The notes beneath the pieces are model-generated. The model did no database searches, was not told the origin of the DNA, and worked only from the letters and a program-made list of their open reading frames with translations. 64,000 nucleotides of DNA from Streptomyces sp. NRRL S-455 (lineage in GTDB: Bacteria > Actinomycetota > Actinomycetes > Streptomycetales > Streptomycetaceae): assembly GCF_000717875.1 (NCBI RefSeq), contig NZ_JOCT01000010.1, positions 62,001-126,000 of the forward strand, written 5' to 3'. A program made the position numbers and the translations under genes. The first letter of the stretch is position 1; each line of letters opens with the position of its first letter. Below, one piece after another: positions 1 to 9,043 of this stretch.

Positions 1-700
1 CGCAGCCACCGCACGACGTCGTCGGCGCCCTGGGCGCGGGCGATGCCGAGCGGTGTCCTGTTGTCGTAGCCGCACCAGTCGATGTCGGCGCCGCGCCGGT
101 GGAGGTACTGCGCGGTGGTCAGGTGACCGCCGTGGCAGGCCCCCCAGAAGGCGCTGGTGATCTCGTCCGGCGACGGTGGCCGGTCGCTCTCGACGTACGC
201 CCGGACCCGGTCGAGCAGACCGAGCGTGGCGGCGTCCTGGAGGGTGGTGCGGGCGCCGTGTTCGACGAGCCGGTGCGCGGCGCGCCACTGGCCGAACGCG
301 CGGGCGTCGGCGAGCGGGGTGCCGCCGGCGATCACCGCCCCGGGCGCCTCGATGTCGGCCCCTGCGGCGATGAGCGCGTCCAGGACGGGCACGTCGTTGC
401 TGCTGGCGGCCCAGTGCAGCGGCGTCTCCGCGTGCGCACCTTCGAAGCGGGCGCCGGGATCGGCCCCGGCGGCGACCAGTGCGGCGACCACCTCGGGCCC
501 GCGGGAAAGTGACCGGGCCAGTCGGTCGCGATGTGCAGCAGACTGCGGGTGCCCTTGCCGTCCTCACCGTGCTCGGTGATGCGCGCGGTGGCCAGACCCG
601 GGTGGTCGGAGAGCAACTGCCCGAGCCCGGTCAGATCGCCGCGCCGGATCGCCTCGATGACGGCCACGGCCAGTGGATCCCGCGATGTCAGCGTCTGCAC
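1..700 (-). pseudogene. Ankyrin-repeat protein, frameshifted, cut by window edge
   Basis: Translation from the ATG at 700 gives a normal ankyrin N-terminus (AVIEAIRRGDLTGLGQLL, then LLHIATDWPGHFP) as far as about position 500. There the frame is lost. The next frame continues the same repeats, with EVVAALVAAGADPGAR, ETPLHWAASSNDVPVLDALI and TPLADARAFGQWRAARRLVE, through to the left edge, where it is still open. Restoring one base in the G/C run near 495-505 would join both parts into one reading frame. Ankyrin repeats are protein-binding scaffolds, and nothing here suggests a partner. The break may be a real pseudogenising deletion or a homopolymer sequencing error; the excellent repeat conservation after the shift favours a recent event or an error. 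Confidence 0.75.
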
Positions 701-828
701 GCCCGGCCTCCCGATCGCTCGTCAGGCCCTTGATTCTGCCAGGAGGCCACGACGGACCACCCCCCTTCCCGTCACAAGGGCGCCGGGACGACATGCCCCC
801 ACGTCCCGCTGGGCGTCACGTCCGGGTT

Positions 829-970
829 AGGGCCTGTTGCGCAAGTGGCCTCGTCGCCCGGAGGGCGGCCGCCCGGCGTCCGGTGCGGCGAGTCGGGGTC
901 CCCCTGTTCGAAGAGCTTGGACGAGCGTGCCGGGCGTCGCGCGGCAGAGGGCACTTTCGCAACAGGCCCT
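829..970. mobile_element. MITE-like element, 142 bp, with 22-bp terminal inverted repeats
   Basis: The left end (829-850, starting AGGGCCTGTTGCGCAAGTGG) and the right end (949-970) are inverted copies matching at 20 of 22 positions. The outermost 13 bases are identical. The roughly 98-bp interior shows no convincing coding. Ends beginning with GGCCTGTTGC resemble terminal repeats of actinomycete insertion sequences, so this may be a small non-autonomous derivative or a solo remnant. No clear target-site duplication is visible. The right end lies only 16 bases before the start codon of the downstream phosphatase, so the element supplies most of that gene's upstream region. Confidence 0.55.
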
Positions 971-986
971 GGAGCGGGAGGCGAGC

Positions 987-3122
987 ATGTCCGGGAGCGA
1001 CGAGCCACCCAGAGGCGCCGAGGCGCTGGACGACGCCCTGGGGGTGGCCCTGGCCGACATGGTGCGCGGCACCGGCGCCTCGATCGGCGGCCTGTACCTG
1101 ATCGAGGAGGCAGAGCCGGTGCTGCGCCTGGCGGCGCTGTGCGGCCTGCCGGTGGCGTTCAGCGCCCCCTGGCAGCGGCTGCCGCTCACCGCGCCCGTCC
1201 CGGTCGCCGACGCGATCCACGACGACGCCCTGGTCTGCCTCGGCAGCCAGGACGAGATGGCCCGCCGCTACCCGCGGGCCGCCGCGGCCCTGCCCTATCC
1301 GTTCGCCCTGGCCGCGGCCCCGCTGACCGGTGTACGGCGCCGCTGGGGCGGCATCGTGCTGATGTGGCCCGCGGCGCGTCCCCGCGAGGTCACCCCCCGC
1401 GAGCGGGGACACATCGCCTCCAGCGCCCGCCGCATGGCCCGCATGCTGGACGACGCCACCCGGCCGCCCACCCTGCCCGACCAGCCGCGCATCGTCCCCG
1501 TCGACGCCGCACACCACCCCGTGCAGACCGGCCTGGCGGCCGCCGACTACCTCGAACGCCTCCCCGAGGGTGCCCTTGCCCTGGACCTGGAGGGCCGGAT
1601 CACCATGGCCAGCACCACCGCGGCACACCTGCTCGGCCGCCGCGCCGACCGGCTGCTGGGGACCCGGCCCTGGCAGTCCCTGTCCTGGCTGGACGACCCC
1701 GTCTACGAGGACCACTACCGCACGGTGGTCCTCAGCCGCGCGCCCGTGTCCTTCACCGCGCTCCGCCCACCGGACCACTGGCTGACCTTCCAGCTCCACC
1801 CCGACACCAGCGGCATCAGCGTCCGCGTCGTCCCGCGAGGAGAGCGGCCCGAGGACGCGGCACCGCCCGCACCCGCACGGCCCCTGCCAGCGGCACCGAC
1901 GGGACGCCTCTACCAACTGGTGCACCTGGCCGCAGCGCTCACCGAGGCGGTGACCGTGCGGGACCTGGTGACACTGATCGCCCACCAGATCCTGCCCGCC
2001 TTCCGCGCCCCGGGCATGGTGCTCTCCTCCGCCGACGCCGGCCGACTGAAGATCACCGGTCATCACGGATACCCGGCCGCCACCATCGAACGACTCGACG
2101 CCCTGTCACTGGAGACCGACCTCACCCCCGCCGGGCAGGTCCTCGCCAGCGGCACCCCCGCCTTCTTCGCCGACCCGGCCGAACTGGCCGCCACCGACCC
2201 CCAGGCACCCCAGATCAGCGGCAAGCAGGCCTGGGCGTTCCTGCCTCTGATCATCTCGGGCCGGCCGGTCGGCTGCTGCATCCTGTCCTACGACCACCCG
2301 CACGCCTTCACCGCCGACGAACGCGCCGTCCTGACCTCGCTGTCCGGTCTGATCGCCCAGGCCCTCGACCGCGCCCGGCTCTACGACGCCAAACACCGTC
2401 TCGTCCACGAACTGCAACGCGCCCTGCTGCCCCGCGCCCTGCCGCACCTGCACGGCCTGGAGGTCGCCGCCCGCTACCTGCCCGCCGGCCACGGCCTCGA
2501 GGTCGGCGGCGACTTCTTCGACGTCCTGCGCCTCGACGACACCACCGCGGCAGCTCTGATCGGCGACGTGGAAGGCCACAGCATGGCCGCCGCCGCGCTG
2601 ATGGGCCAGGTCCGCACCGCCATCCACGCCCACGCCACCGCCGGCACCGCACCCGGCCAGGTCCTCGCCCGCACCAACCGGCTGCTCGGCGACCTCGACT
2701 CCGAGCTGCTCGTCTCCTGCCTCTACGTCCAGCTCGACCTGGCCCGCCAGGAGGCGGCCTTCGCCAGCGCGGGACACGTCCCCCCGCTCCTGCACCAGCC
2801 CGGCCGGCCGACCGGGGTCCTCGACGCCGAGCCCGGCCCGCTGCTGGGCATCGACACCGGCGCGCACTACCCGGTCACCACCGTGCCCCTGCTCCCCGGC
2901 ACCACCCTCGCCCTGTACACCGACGGACTGGTCGAACTCCCGGGCACCGACGCCACACGGACCACGTCCGACCTCGCCGGCCACCTGGACGCGGGCGACG
3001 GCCAGGATCTGGAACGGCTCATCGACCGGCTCGTCCGGCACACGACACCCACCGGACAGCACACCGACGACATCGCGGTGCTCCTGCTGCGCGCCACGCG
3101 CCCGCCGGACGGTCAGTCCTGA
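987..3122 (+). CDS. GAF-PAS-GAF-PP2C (SpoIIE-type) protein phosphatase
   Basis: A 711-residue regulator. A GAF-like region (about 15-165) is followed by a PAS region (about 190-300, with LPEGALALDLEGRITMAS), a second GAF (about 320-480) and a C-terminal SpoIIE/PP2C domain (about 500-710). The metal-binding phosphatase motifs are visible as VGGDFFDVL, IGDVEGHSMAAAAL and ALYTDGLVELPG. Proteins of this family dephosphorylate anti-anti-sigma (STAS) proteins in partner-switching control of sigma factors, with the sensory domains setting activity. The ATG at 987 is preceded by GGAG at 971-976, and upstream in-frame starts would fall inside the MITE-like element. No kinase domain is present. The gene converges with the ANTAR gene and overlaps it by 10 bases. 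It shares its architecture with the 847-residue phosphatase on the other side of that gene. Confidence 0.9.
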   Translation: MSGSDEPPRGAEALDDALGVALADMVRGTGASIGGLYLIEEAEPVLRLAALCGLPVAFSAPWQRLPLTAPVPVADAIHDDALVCLGSQDEMARRYPRAAAALPYPFALAAAPLTGVRRRWGGIVLMWPAARPREVTPRERGHIASSARRMARMLDDATRPPTLPDQPRIVPVDAAHHPVQTGLAAADYLERLPEGALALDLEGRITMASTTAAHLLGRRADRLLGTRPWQSLSWLDDPVYEDHYRTVVLSRAPVSFTALRPPDHWLTFQLHPDTSGISVRVVPRGERPEDAAPPAPARPLPAAPTGRLYQLVHLAAALTEAVTVRDLVTLIAHQILPAFRAPGMVLSSADAGRLKITGHHGYPAATIERLDALSLETDLTPAGQVLASGTPAFFADPAELAATDPQAPQISGKQAWAFLPLIISGRPVGCCILSYDHPHAFTADERAVLTSLSGLIAQALDRARLYDAKHRLVHELQRALLPRALPHLHGLEVAARYLPAGHGLEVGGDFFDVLRLDDTTAAALIGDVEGHSMAAAALMGQVRTAIHAHATAGTAPGQVLARTNRLLGDLDSELLVSCLYVQLDLARQEAAFASAGHVPPLLHQPGRPTGVLDAEPGPLLGIDTGAHYPVTTVPLLPGTTLALYTDGLVELPGTDATRTTSDLAGHLDAGDGQDLERLIDRLVRHTTPTGQHTDDIAVLLLRATRPPDGQS

Positions 3123-3808
3123 GCGGGAGAGTCGGCCCGGACGTACCCCGCCACATCGCGCAGTTTGATGTTGTGCTCCTGGGAGAGGCGCCGCAGCACA
3201 TCGAAGGCCTCGTCCTGGCTCAGCCGGTGGCGTTCCATGAGGATCCCCATGGCCTCACCGATGGCGTGCCGCGTCTCCAGGGCGTGCTCGAGCTGCTCGA
3301 CGGTGCGGGCCGAGGCCAGCGCGACGGCCGCATGGGAGGCGAGCAGCCAGCCCGCGGACTCGATGTCCTTGCCGAACGCCCCGGGGCGGCGGGCGTAGAG
3401 GTTCAGCGCGCCGAAGTCCTGCCGGTCGGTGTAGAGCAGCACGCCGGTCATGCTGCCGATCCCGAGGTCGCGGGCCTTCTGGCTGAACCGCGGCCAGGAC
3501 GGCTGCGGCCGGCTCATGTCGGCGATACGGAACAGCCGCTCACCGTCCACGCGCCGGGCGGCGTCAAAACAGGGCCCCTCACCCAGCTCGCCCTGCAGCC
3601 TGTCCGACTCCTCGACCATGTCCCCGCACACGGACAGCGTCACGGCCCGCCCCTTGGACACGGCCAGGATGCCCGCCGCGTCACAGCCCTCGATCAGCTT
3701 CACCGCCGATGCCGCGATCTCGTCCAGCGTCCCCTGCACGGAATCCTGCGCCAACAGGTCCCGGGCGAGCAGCGCCATCTCCTCGGCATACTGCTGCCAC
3801 TCCACCAC
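3113..3808 (-). CDS. GAF-ANTAR domain antiterminator-type regulator
   Basis: About 231 residues. An N-terminal GAF domain (about 25-150, with AGILAVSKGRAVTLSVCGD and LGIGSMTGVLLYTDR) is followed by an ANTAR domain (about 165-225, with LEHALETRHAIGEAMGILM and DEAFDVLRRLSQEHNIKLR). ANTAR domains bind tandem hairpins in nascent RNA and prevent termination. The GAF part probably senses a ligand or redox signal. I place the start at the GTG at 3808; a second GTG at 3805 and an ATG at 3778 are alternatives, since no strong ribosome site decides it. The gene sits between two PP2C phosphatases and transcribes toward the first. I could not identify its RNA target in the window. Confidence 0.88.
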   Translation of the reverse strand: MVEWQQYAEEMALLARDLLAQDSVQGTLDEIAASAVKLIEGCDAAGILAVSKGRAVTLSVCGDMVEESDRLQGELGEGPCFDAARRVDGERLFRIADMSRPQPSWPRFSQKARDLGIGSMTGVLLYTDRQDFGALNLYARRPGAFGKDIESAGWLLASHAAVALASARTVEQLEHALETRHAIGEAMGILMERHRLSQDEAFDVLRRLSQEHNIKLRDVAGYVRADSPAQD

Positions 3809-3903
3809 CGACCACCGCCTCGCTAGCCCGGCCCTGTCAACAGTACCCCGCGCCGAGCGGACCGCCGGGCGCCGAGAGCCCGGCCGAACCGCCCCCGGTC
3901 GGC

Positions 3904-6447
3904 TCACCGATACGCCGTCAGCAGCAACGCCACGTCGTCCTGCCGCTCCCGTGCGCGCCGCGCCGTCCGCACCAGCCGGTCGGCGAGGTGCTCCACCGAG
4001 TCCGCCGGGGTCTCGGCCAGACACCGGCGGACCTCCTCGATGCCCGTCTCGATGTCACTGCCGGGCTGCTCCACGAGCCCGTCGGTGTAGAGGGCGAGCA
4101 CGCTGCCCGGGGCCAGGGTGAGCTCCGTGACCGGATACACGGCGTCGGGCTCCACCCCCAGCATGACGCCGCCCACGAGGTCCAGCGTCTCGGCGTGCCC
4201 GTCGGGTCGGCGCAGCAGCGGCGGGGGATGCCCGGCCCGCACGGCGAGCGCACGTCCCGTCCGCGGGTCGAGCTCGATGTAGCAGCAGGTGGCGAAGGCA
4301 TCCGCCTCCAGCTCGGCCAGCAGCCGGTTGGTGTGCGTGATGACCTCCTGCGGCGGCCGCTCGCTCGCGGCGAAGGCGTGCACGGCACTGCGCAGTTGCC
4401 CCATCAGCGCGGCGGCGCCGACACTGTGCCCCTCCACGTCCCCGATCACCAGCGCCACTCCCCGCCCCGTGGTGATCACGTCGTACCAGTCCCCGCCGAT
4501 GGCCATGCCCTGCGTGCCCGGCAGATAGCGTCCGGTGGTGCGCAGCCCCTCGACGGCGGGCAGCCGGCGCGGCAGCAGACCCTCCTGCAGGACACGGGCG
4601 ACGGCGGACTCCGAGTCGTAGAGCCGCGCCCGCTCCATCGCCTGGGCGGCCAGACCGCTCAGCGCGGTGAGGGCGGAGCGCTCGTCGGCGGTGAAGTGGT
4701 GCGGGGCCTCCCAGCCCAGGATGCAGGAGCCGACGGGATGACCGGAGGCGATCAGCGGCAGGAACGCCCAGGCGCTCATACGGTCCAGGCTGATGCCCGG
4801 ATAAGCGACGGAGAGGTCCTCGGGCGACTCGAAGAAGAGGGGGAGCCGCGTGGTGAGCGCGTGGACGCCGGGCAGATGCGTGTCGAGCGTGACCCCCTCG
4901 AACGGGTCGAGGAAGCCTTCCGGGTAGCCCGACTCCCACAGCAGGTACATCCGCCCCTCGCGAACGGTGTACAGCGCGAACTCCCGCGCCCCGAACGCGG
5001 GCAGCAGCTGCTCCGACACGGCCCGGCACACGTCCCGCACGGTGACCGCCTCGGTCAGCACGCTCGCCATCTGCACCACGTGGTACAGCGCCCCGGCACG
5101 CGCCCCGGCCGCGGCACCCGGCGCGGGCCCGCCGGCCCCGGCCTCGCGCCCCGTCTCGGCCCCGTAGGGCGCCACGGTGGGATAGACGCGCCCGGTCAGC
5201 CCGTGCACATCCGGGTACAGCACGAAGCCCAGCCAGCGCGCGTCGGGGTGCCGCACGAGGAAGGACACCTGCTCCTGCGACAGCATCGCCGCCCGGTAGC
5301 GGTCCTCGTAGGAGGGATCCCGGAGCCAGGTGACGACCTCCCACGGATGACGGCCCAGGAGCTCCTCCCGGCCGGAGCCCAGCAGTTCCTCGCAGCGGCG
5401 GTTGGCGTAGGTCAGGCGGCCGTCCTGGTCCAGGGAGAAGAGCCCGTCGGGCAGCCGCTCGGTGGCCTCGGCCGCGGTGAGTCCGCCGACCGCGTCGACC
5501 AGGGTGCCCACCAGCACCCGGGGGGACCCGGCTTCGCCGCGCACGAGGTGGCCCCACAGTTCGACCGGCCGGTAGCCGGCCTCCCCGCCGCCCGCGGACT
5601 CGTCCCGCACCCGGAACTGCCGCGACCTGACCCGGCCGTCCCTGAGCGCGTCGTCCCGGCTGGCCCGCAGCTCATGCAGGTCGTCGGGGCTGACGCGGGC
5701 CTCGACGTCCGCCATCCGGCCGCCGAAGTCCGCCCGGTCGATACCGAGGAGAGCGAGGGCCTCGTCGTCGGGTGCGCACCGGTCGCTGTCCAGGTCCCAG
5801 TCGATGAGTCCCACCCGGACGGGCTGGACGGCGGGCGTGGGCAGCCGCACGCCGACCGGTTCGTCGTCGTACTCGATCCGGTACGCGGCGCCCCCCGGAG
5901 CGGAACGGGCGGCGGCGAGGCGGCCGAGGCGCTCCTCCATGTCCTCTCCGGCGGGGCGCAGAGCGAGATCCACGGCCTCTGCGTCCATCGACGGCCGGGC
6001 CGCCGAGCGCAGCACGACCAGGACGCCCACGGTCTCGCCGCCGACCCGCACGGGCCGGTGCGCCGACCCGAAGGAGTACGGCAGCCCAGCGGTGAAGTGC
6101 GGGAAGCGCACCATGGTGACGCGCTCGTCCGGCAGCCACAGGGGCTCGCCGTGGCGGTAGGCCTCCGCCATGGGCAGGGCACCGCTCACCGGCACCCGCC
6201 ACCAGGCCCTGAGCAGCGACCGGGGCACCCCGGTCACCATCGCGAGCACCAGCGAGCGCCGGTCGCGGGAGCGCAGGTAGACCAGTCCGCCGTAACCCCC
6301 CAGGGCCCCGACGGCCTCTCTCAGCGGCGCGGTCAGGGCGTCCTCGATCCGGCCGGCGTCCCCTGTCCGGGCCCGGCCGTCACCACCGCTCCGGCTCCGG
6401 CCGCCAGGCGACCCCGGCCCGTCCGGTACGGCGGTTGGCTCATCCAT
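3904..6447 (-). CDS. PAS-GAF-PP2C (SpoIIE-type) protein phosphatase
   Basis: An 847-residue sensory phosphatase. An N-terminal GAF-like domain (about 30-170) is followed by two PAS-like regions (about 200-310 and 325-430, the second with LPDGLFSLDQDGRLTYANR), a GAF domain (about 465-620) and a C-terminal PP2C domain (about 640-845). Catalytic signatures are IGGDWYDVI, VIGDVEGHSVGAAALM and ALYTDGLVEQPG. The ATG at 6447 has GGGAGG ideally spaced upstream, which fixes the start. Its likely substrate is a phosphorylated STAS anti-anti-sigma factor; none is adjacent, and the nearest in this window is at 48994. It lies 95 bases downstream of the ANTAR gene on the same strand and is probably an ancient paralogue of the 711-residue phosphatase. 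Divergent to the AMIN-like gene. Confidence 0.9.
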   Translation of the reverse strand: MDEPTAVPDGPGSPGGRSRSGGDGRARTGDAGRIEDALTAPLREAVGALGGYGGLVYLRSRDRRSLVLAMVTGVPRSLLRAWWRVPVSGALPMAEAYRHGEPLWLPDERVTMVRFPHFTAGLPYSFGSAHRPVRVGGETVGVLVVLRSAARPSMDAEAVDLALRPAGEDMEERLGRLAAARSAPGGAAYRIEYDDEPVGVRLPTPAVQPVRVGLIDWDLDSDRCAPDDEALALLGIDRADFGGRMADVEARVSPDDLHELRASRDDALRDGRVRSRQFRVRDESAGGGEAGYRPVELWGHLVRGEAGSPRVLVGTLVDAVGGLTAAEATERLPDGLFSLDQDGRLTYANRRCEELLGSGREELLGRHPWEVVTWLRDPSYEDRYRAAMLSQEQVSFLVRHPDARWLGFVLYPDVHGLTGRVYPTVAPYGAETGREAGAGGPAPGAAAGARAGALYHVVQMASVLTEAVTVRDVCRAVSEQLLPAFGAREFALYTVREGRMYLLWESGYPEGFLDPFEGVTLDTHLPGVHALTTRLPLFFESPEDLSVAYPGISLDRMSAWAFLPLIASGHPVGSCILGWEAPHHFTADERSALTALSGLAAQAMERARLYDSESAVARVLQEGLLPRRLPAVEGLRTTGRYLPGTQGMAIGGDWYDVITTGRGVALVIGDVEGHSVGAAALMGQLRSAVHAFAASERPPQEVITHTNRLLAELEADAFATCCYIELDPRTGRALAVRAGHPPPLLRRPDGHAETLDLVGGVMLGVEPDAVYPVTELTLAPGSVLALYTDGLVEQPGSDIETGIEEVRRCLAETPADSVEHLADRLVRTARRARERQDDVALLLTAYR

Positions 6448-6595
6448 CTCGCGTCCTCCCGGTACGGACGCACCGGACACCATCGCTCCCCACCAGGATG
6501 TGCCATGGTCGGCACTCCGGCGCGGCAGGCGCAACCTTTCGGCCGGAACGGTCGTCTCACCCCATATCAGCCACATGCGAGCCTCGGGGGCGGCA

Positions 6596-7183
6596 ATGGT
6601 ACGAATCAGAACAGCATGCGCGACTCTCGCGTTCGTCGGCGCCACGGTGGGTGTGGCAGCGGTCCCGGCCGGTGCGGCACCGGTCGCCGCCCGGGCCACC
6701 GCGGCGGCCACGGCATGCCCGACCGGCTGGGGGAGTCTCGCCAAGACCGACACCAGCGCCACGATCTCGCCGGTGAAGAACGTCAGGACCGGCCGTCACG
6801 ACTGCTTCGACCGGATGGTCATCGACGTGCCCGGCGCGGGCAGCGACGTCGGCTACTCGGTCCGGTACGTCGACCGGCTCTACCAGGACGGCTCGGGCCA
6901 GTACATCCCCGTGGCCGGCGGAGCCGTCCTCGAGGTGCGGGTGGCCGCACCCGCCTACGATCCGGAGACCGGCGCACCGACGTACCCCGGACGGGTCGCG
7001 CGCCCGCTGCCGGGCGTGGACCTCACCGGTTACCGCACCTTCCGGGACACCCGCTACGCCGGCAGCTTCGAGGGCGAGACCCAGATCGGCCTCGGCGTCC
7101 GAGCGCGGCTGCCCTTCCGGGTCCTGCAGCTGGACGGCCGCGTCATCGTCGACGTCGCCCACAGCTGGACCGCCACCCGCTGA
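6596..7183 (+). CDS. Secreted AMIN-like domain protein
   Basis: A 195-residue exported protein. The N-terminus MVRIRTACATLAFVGA followed by VPAGAAPVAARA is a classic Sec signal peptide, with cleavage after about residue 27. The mature part contains GRHDCFDRMVIDV, GYSVRYVDRLYQDGSGQYI and TQIGLGVRARLPFRVL, the pattern of the AMIN-like beta-sandwich domain found in many actinobacterial secreted proteins. Cell-wall binding is the usual guess for AMIN-like folds, but this family has no established activity. The ATG at 6596 follows a G-rich stretch; an ATG at 6575 is possible but would weaken the signal peptide. Divergent from the phosphatase gene with about 148 bases between them. Confidence 0.8.
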   Translation: MVRIRTACATLAFVGATVGVAAVPAGAAPVAARATAAATACPTGWGSLAKTDTSATISPVKNVRTGRHDCFDRMVIDVPGAGSDVGYSVRYVDRLYQDGSGQYIPVAGGAVLEVRVAAPAYDPETGAPTYPGRVARPLPGVDLTGYRTFRDTRYAGSFEGETQIGLGVRARLPFRVLQLDGRVIVDVAHSWTATR

Positions 7184-7221
7184 CCGCGATGCGCCCGACT
7201 TCCCGGTGCCGGGCGCACCGC

Positions 7222-7310
7222 CTGCCCTGGGGTCGATCCGACGTGCTGTCGGCAGGCCCTGGGGCTGATCCGATGAGCTGTCGGCCTGCCCTGGGGCCGA
7301 GCCCGTGTGG
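7222..7310. repeat. Imperfect direct repeats of about 33 bp
   Basis: Three head-to-tail units each begin GCCCTGGGG. The first two (from about 7224 and 7256) continue with near-identical sequence, GATCCGA followed by GCTGTCGGC. The third (from about 7288) diverges after GGCCGAGCCC. Related but weaker CCCGTG(T/C)G motifs recur to about 7430. The array fills the gap between the AMIN-like gene and the convergent transferase gene. I see no coding potential. It may be a decayed repeat array or part of the two genes' 3' regions. Confidence 0.55.
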
Positions 7311-7452
7311 TGCGCCCGCCGGCCCGCGCGACGAGCCCGTGGCGCATCAGCGCCCCGGCGCCCGGCCCGTGCGGCGTCCACCGGCCCGTGTGACGAGGCC
7401 GTGTGGCGCGAGGGGCCGGGCGCCGAGCCGGTGTCGCGCCTCCCACCCGCGC

Positions 7453-8538
7453 TCAGCGGCCGCGCAGCCGCCCCACTTCCGTCAGTGCCCGGGCCGCCGC
7501 GCCGGCCAGGCGGGGCCGGTTGCGTACGAAGCGACGGGCGGCCCGTGCCGGTTCCCGGCCCAGCCAGTGGGCGACTCCGCCCGGCACCGGCCGCACCACG
7601 GACCCCTCGTACACCCGCAGGTCACGGGTCTTGAGCGACTCCTTGTAGCGGGCCGGACCACTCCCCAGGTCGACTGTCTCGATCCCGTCGGCGGCCGCGG
7701 CCTCCAGCATCCTCAGCTGCAGGACGAGGCCGGGGGAGTACTTCGCGTACGCGCGGTCGTACGCCGGGAACCACCAGGACAGCACGGTGCGCGAACACAG
7801 CCCGAAGTGCGCGGCCACGGGCCGGTCCGCGGCGTACAGCACGGACAACACGCCACGGCACTCCGGTTCCTCGCTCTCCCCGAGCAGTCCCACCAGGCGG
7901 GTGATCCACTCCTGCGCGAACCGGTCCCGCCGGCCGGTCCGCCGGTACTGGGCCGACTTCCATGCCATCAGCGCCCGCAGCGCGTCCGGGTCCCGGGCGT
8001 CGTGGACGAACCGCACCTCGCCCGCCCGGCGGGCCAGCTTGCGCTCCTTGGCCAGGGTCTGTCTGAGAAAGCTCGCCGACCTCGCACGCAGCCGCTCCGT
8101 GTACCGCTCGAACCCCTCGCCCAGGTCGACGACGGGGGAGGCGAGCTCCTCCACCGCGTGCGGCACGAACACCCCCTGGTCGGCTTCGAGGTTGTCGAAC
8201 TCCCAGGACGACAGCGCACAGGACCGCAGCAACCCCCGGGCGTCGAGCCGTATCCCGGGGCGTAACGCGGCCCCCTGACAGTCGGACACCCCCAGCCCGA
8301 TGGCCCGGCCCTGCCCCAAGGGACCTCTCTCGTACGGGAAGAACCCGACCGGGCAGCCGTCCTCCTGCAGCACCGCCACTCTGGCTCCCGGTCTGACCTG
8401 ACCGACGGCCGTGGTGAACACCGGGTCCAGAAAGGGATTGGCCGGGGCTCGCGACTCCGTCCGTATCTCCCGCCACATCTTCCACTCGTCCGGGCCGAGT
8501 TCGTCCGGCCTCAGAACGAGAACGCGCTTTCCAGGCAC
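7453..8538 (-). CDS. FemAB/CelD-like GNAT-fold acyltransferase
   Basis: A 361-residue cytoplasmic protein with a duplicated GNAT fold of the FemAB/CelD (BioF2-like) type. Supporting stretches are FLDPVFTTAVGQVRPGARVA, SFLRQTLAKERKLARR, and the C-terminal half with YAADRPVAAHFGLCSRTVLS, YAKYSPGLVLQLRMLEAAA and ETVDLGSGPARYKESLK; the last two are hallmarks of this family. Members transfer amino acids or acyl groups during cell-wall or polysaccharide synthesis, but the substrate cannot be read from sequence. I chose the GTG at 8538 because GGAGG lies six bases upstream, a much better site than exists for the in-frame ATG at 8556. The gene lies 112 bases downstream of a small exported-protein gene on the same strand. 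Confidence 0.82.
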   Translation of the reverse strand: MPGKRVLVLRPDELGPDEWKMWREIRTESRAPANPFLDPVFTTAVGQVRPGARVAVLQEDGCPVGFFPYERGPLGQGRAIGLGVSDCQGAALRPGIRLDARGLLRSCALSSWEFDNLEADQGVFVPHAVEELASPVVDLGEGFERYTERLRARSASFLRQTLAKERKLARRAGEVRFVHDARDPDALRALMAWKSAQYRRTGRRDRFAQEWITRLVGLLGESEEPECRGVLSVLYAADRPVAAHFGLCSRTVLSWWFPAYDRAYAKYSPGLVLQLRMLEAAAADGIETVDLGSGPARYKESLKTRDLRVYEGSVVRPVPGGVAHWLGREPARAARRFVRNRPRLAGAAARALTEVGRLRGR

Positions 8539-8650
8539 GTCTGCCTCCTGTGTCATCGGCATGGGGACACACGAGGGCCCGCGCATCACCGCGCACGGCA
8601 CCGGGCAGTACGGGTCGCACGGCGCGGGCCCCTGTCGGTACTGCCGCCTC

Positions 8651-9043
8651 TCAGCAGCGGAACGTCTGCAACTCGACCGTGGTCGGAGCGGTTCCCGCCG
8701 CTCTCGCACTCCGGCCTCTTCTCACCGCGCCGATGTCCAGTTCGCCCCGGTCCACCCCGGGCGCGGCGGCCACCACGGCACTCGCCCCGGCCGCTCCCGC
8801 GGCCCGCGGGGTCCGTACCACCCATGGCCGGACCGACGGCTCCTTCGCGCACGGGCAGGGCTCCCCGGCTTCTTCGGCCCCGGCACCCGCCGTCCCGGCC
8901 GTCTCCACCACGCCCGGGCCGACGGCCGCCGTGACCGCGACCTCGGCCGTACGGCCACCGTCCCCGAGCCCCGGGACGACGAGAGGCAGCGACAACAGGC
9001 AGGCCACCAGGCCCAGCACCACTGCCCATCGTCGCCGCACCAT
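8651..9043 (-). CDS. Small exported or membrane-anchored hypothetical protein
   Basis: A 130-residue protein that I do not recognise. It opens with MVRRRWAVVLGLVACLLSLP, a positively charged start followed by a hydrophobic segment that would serve as a signal peptide or anchor. The rest is Ala/Gly/Val-rich and low in complexity, with one CPC motif. The start has AGGGG nearby upstream. It precedes the FemAB-like gene on the same strand and could be cotranscribed with it. The low-complexity composition means it might not be a real gene. Confidence 0.45.
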   Translation of the reverse strand: MVRRRWAVVLGLVACLLSLPLVVPGLGDGGRTAEVAVTAAVGPGVVETAGTAGAGAEEAGEPCPCAKEPSVRPWVVRTPRAAGAAGASAVVAAAPGVDRGELDIGAVRRGRSARAAGTAPTTVELQTFRC

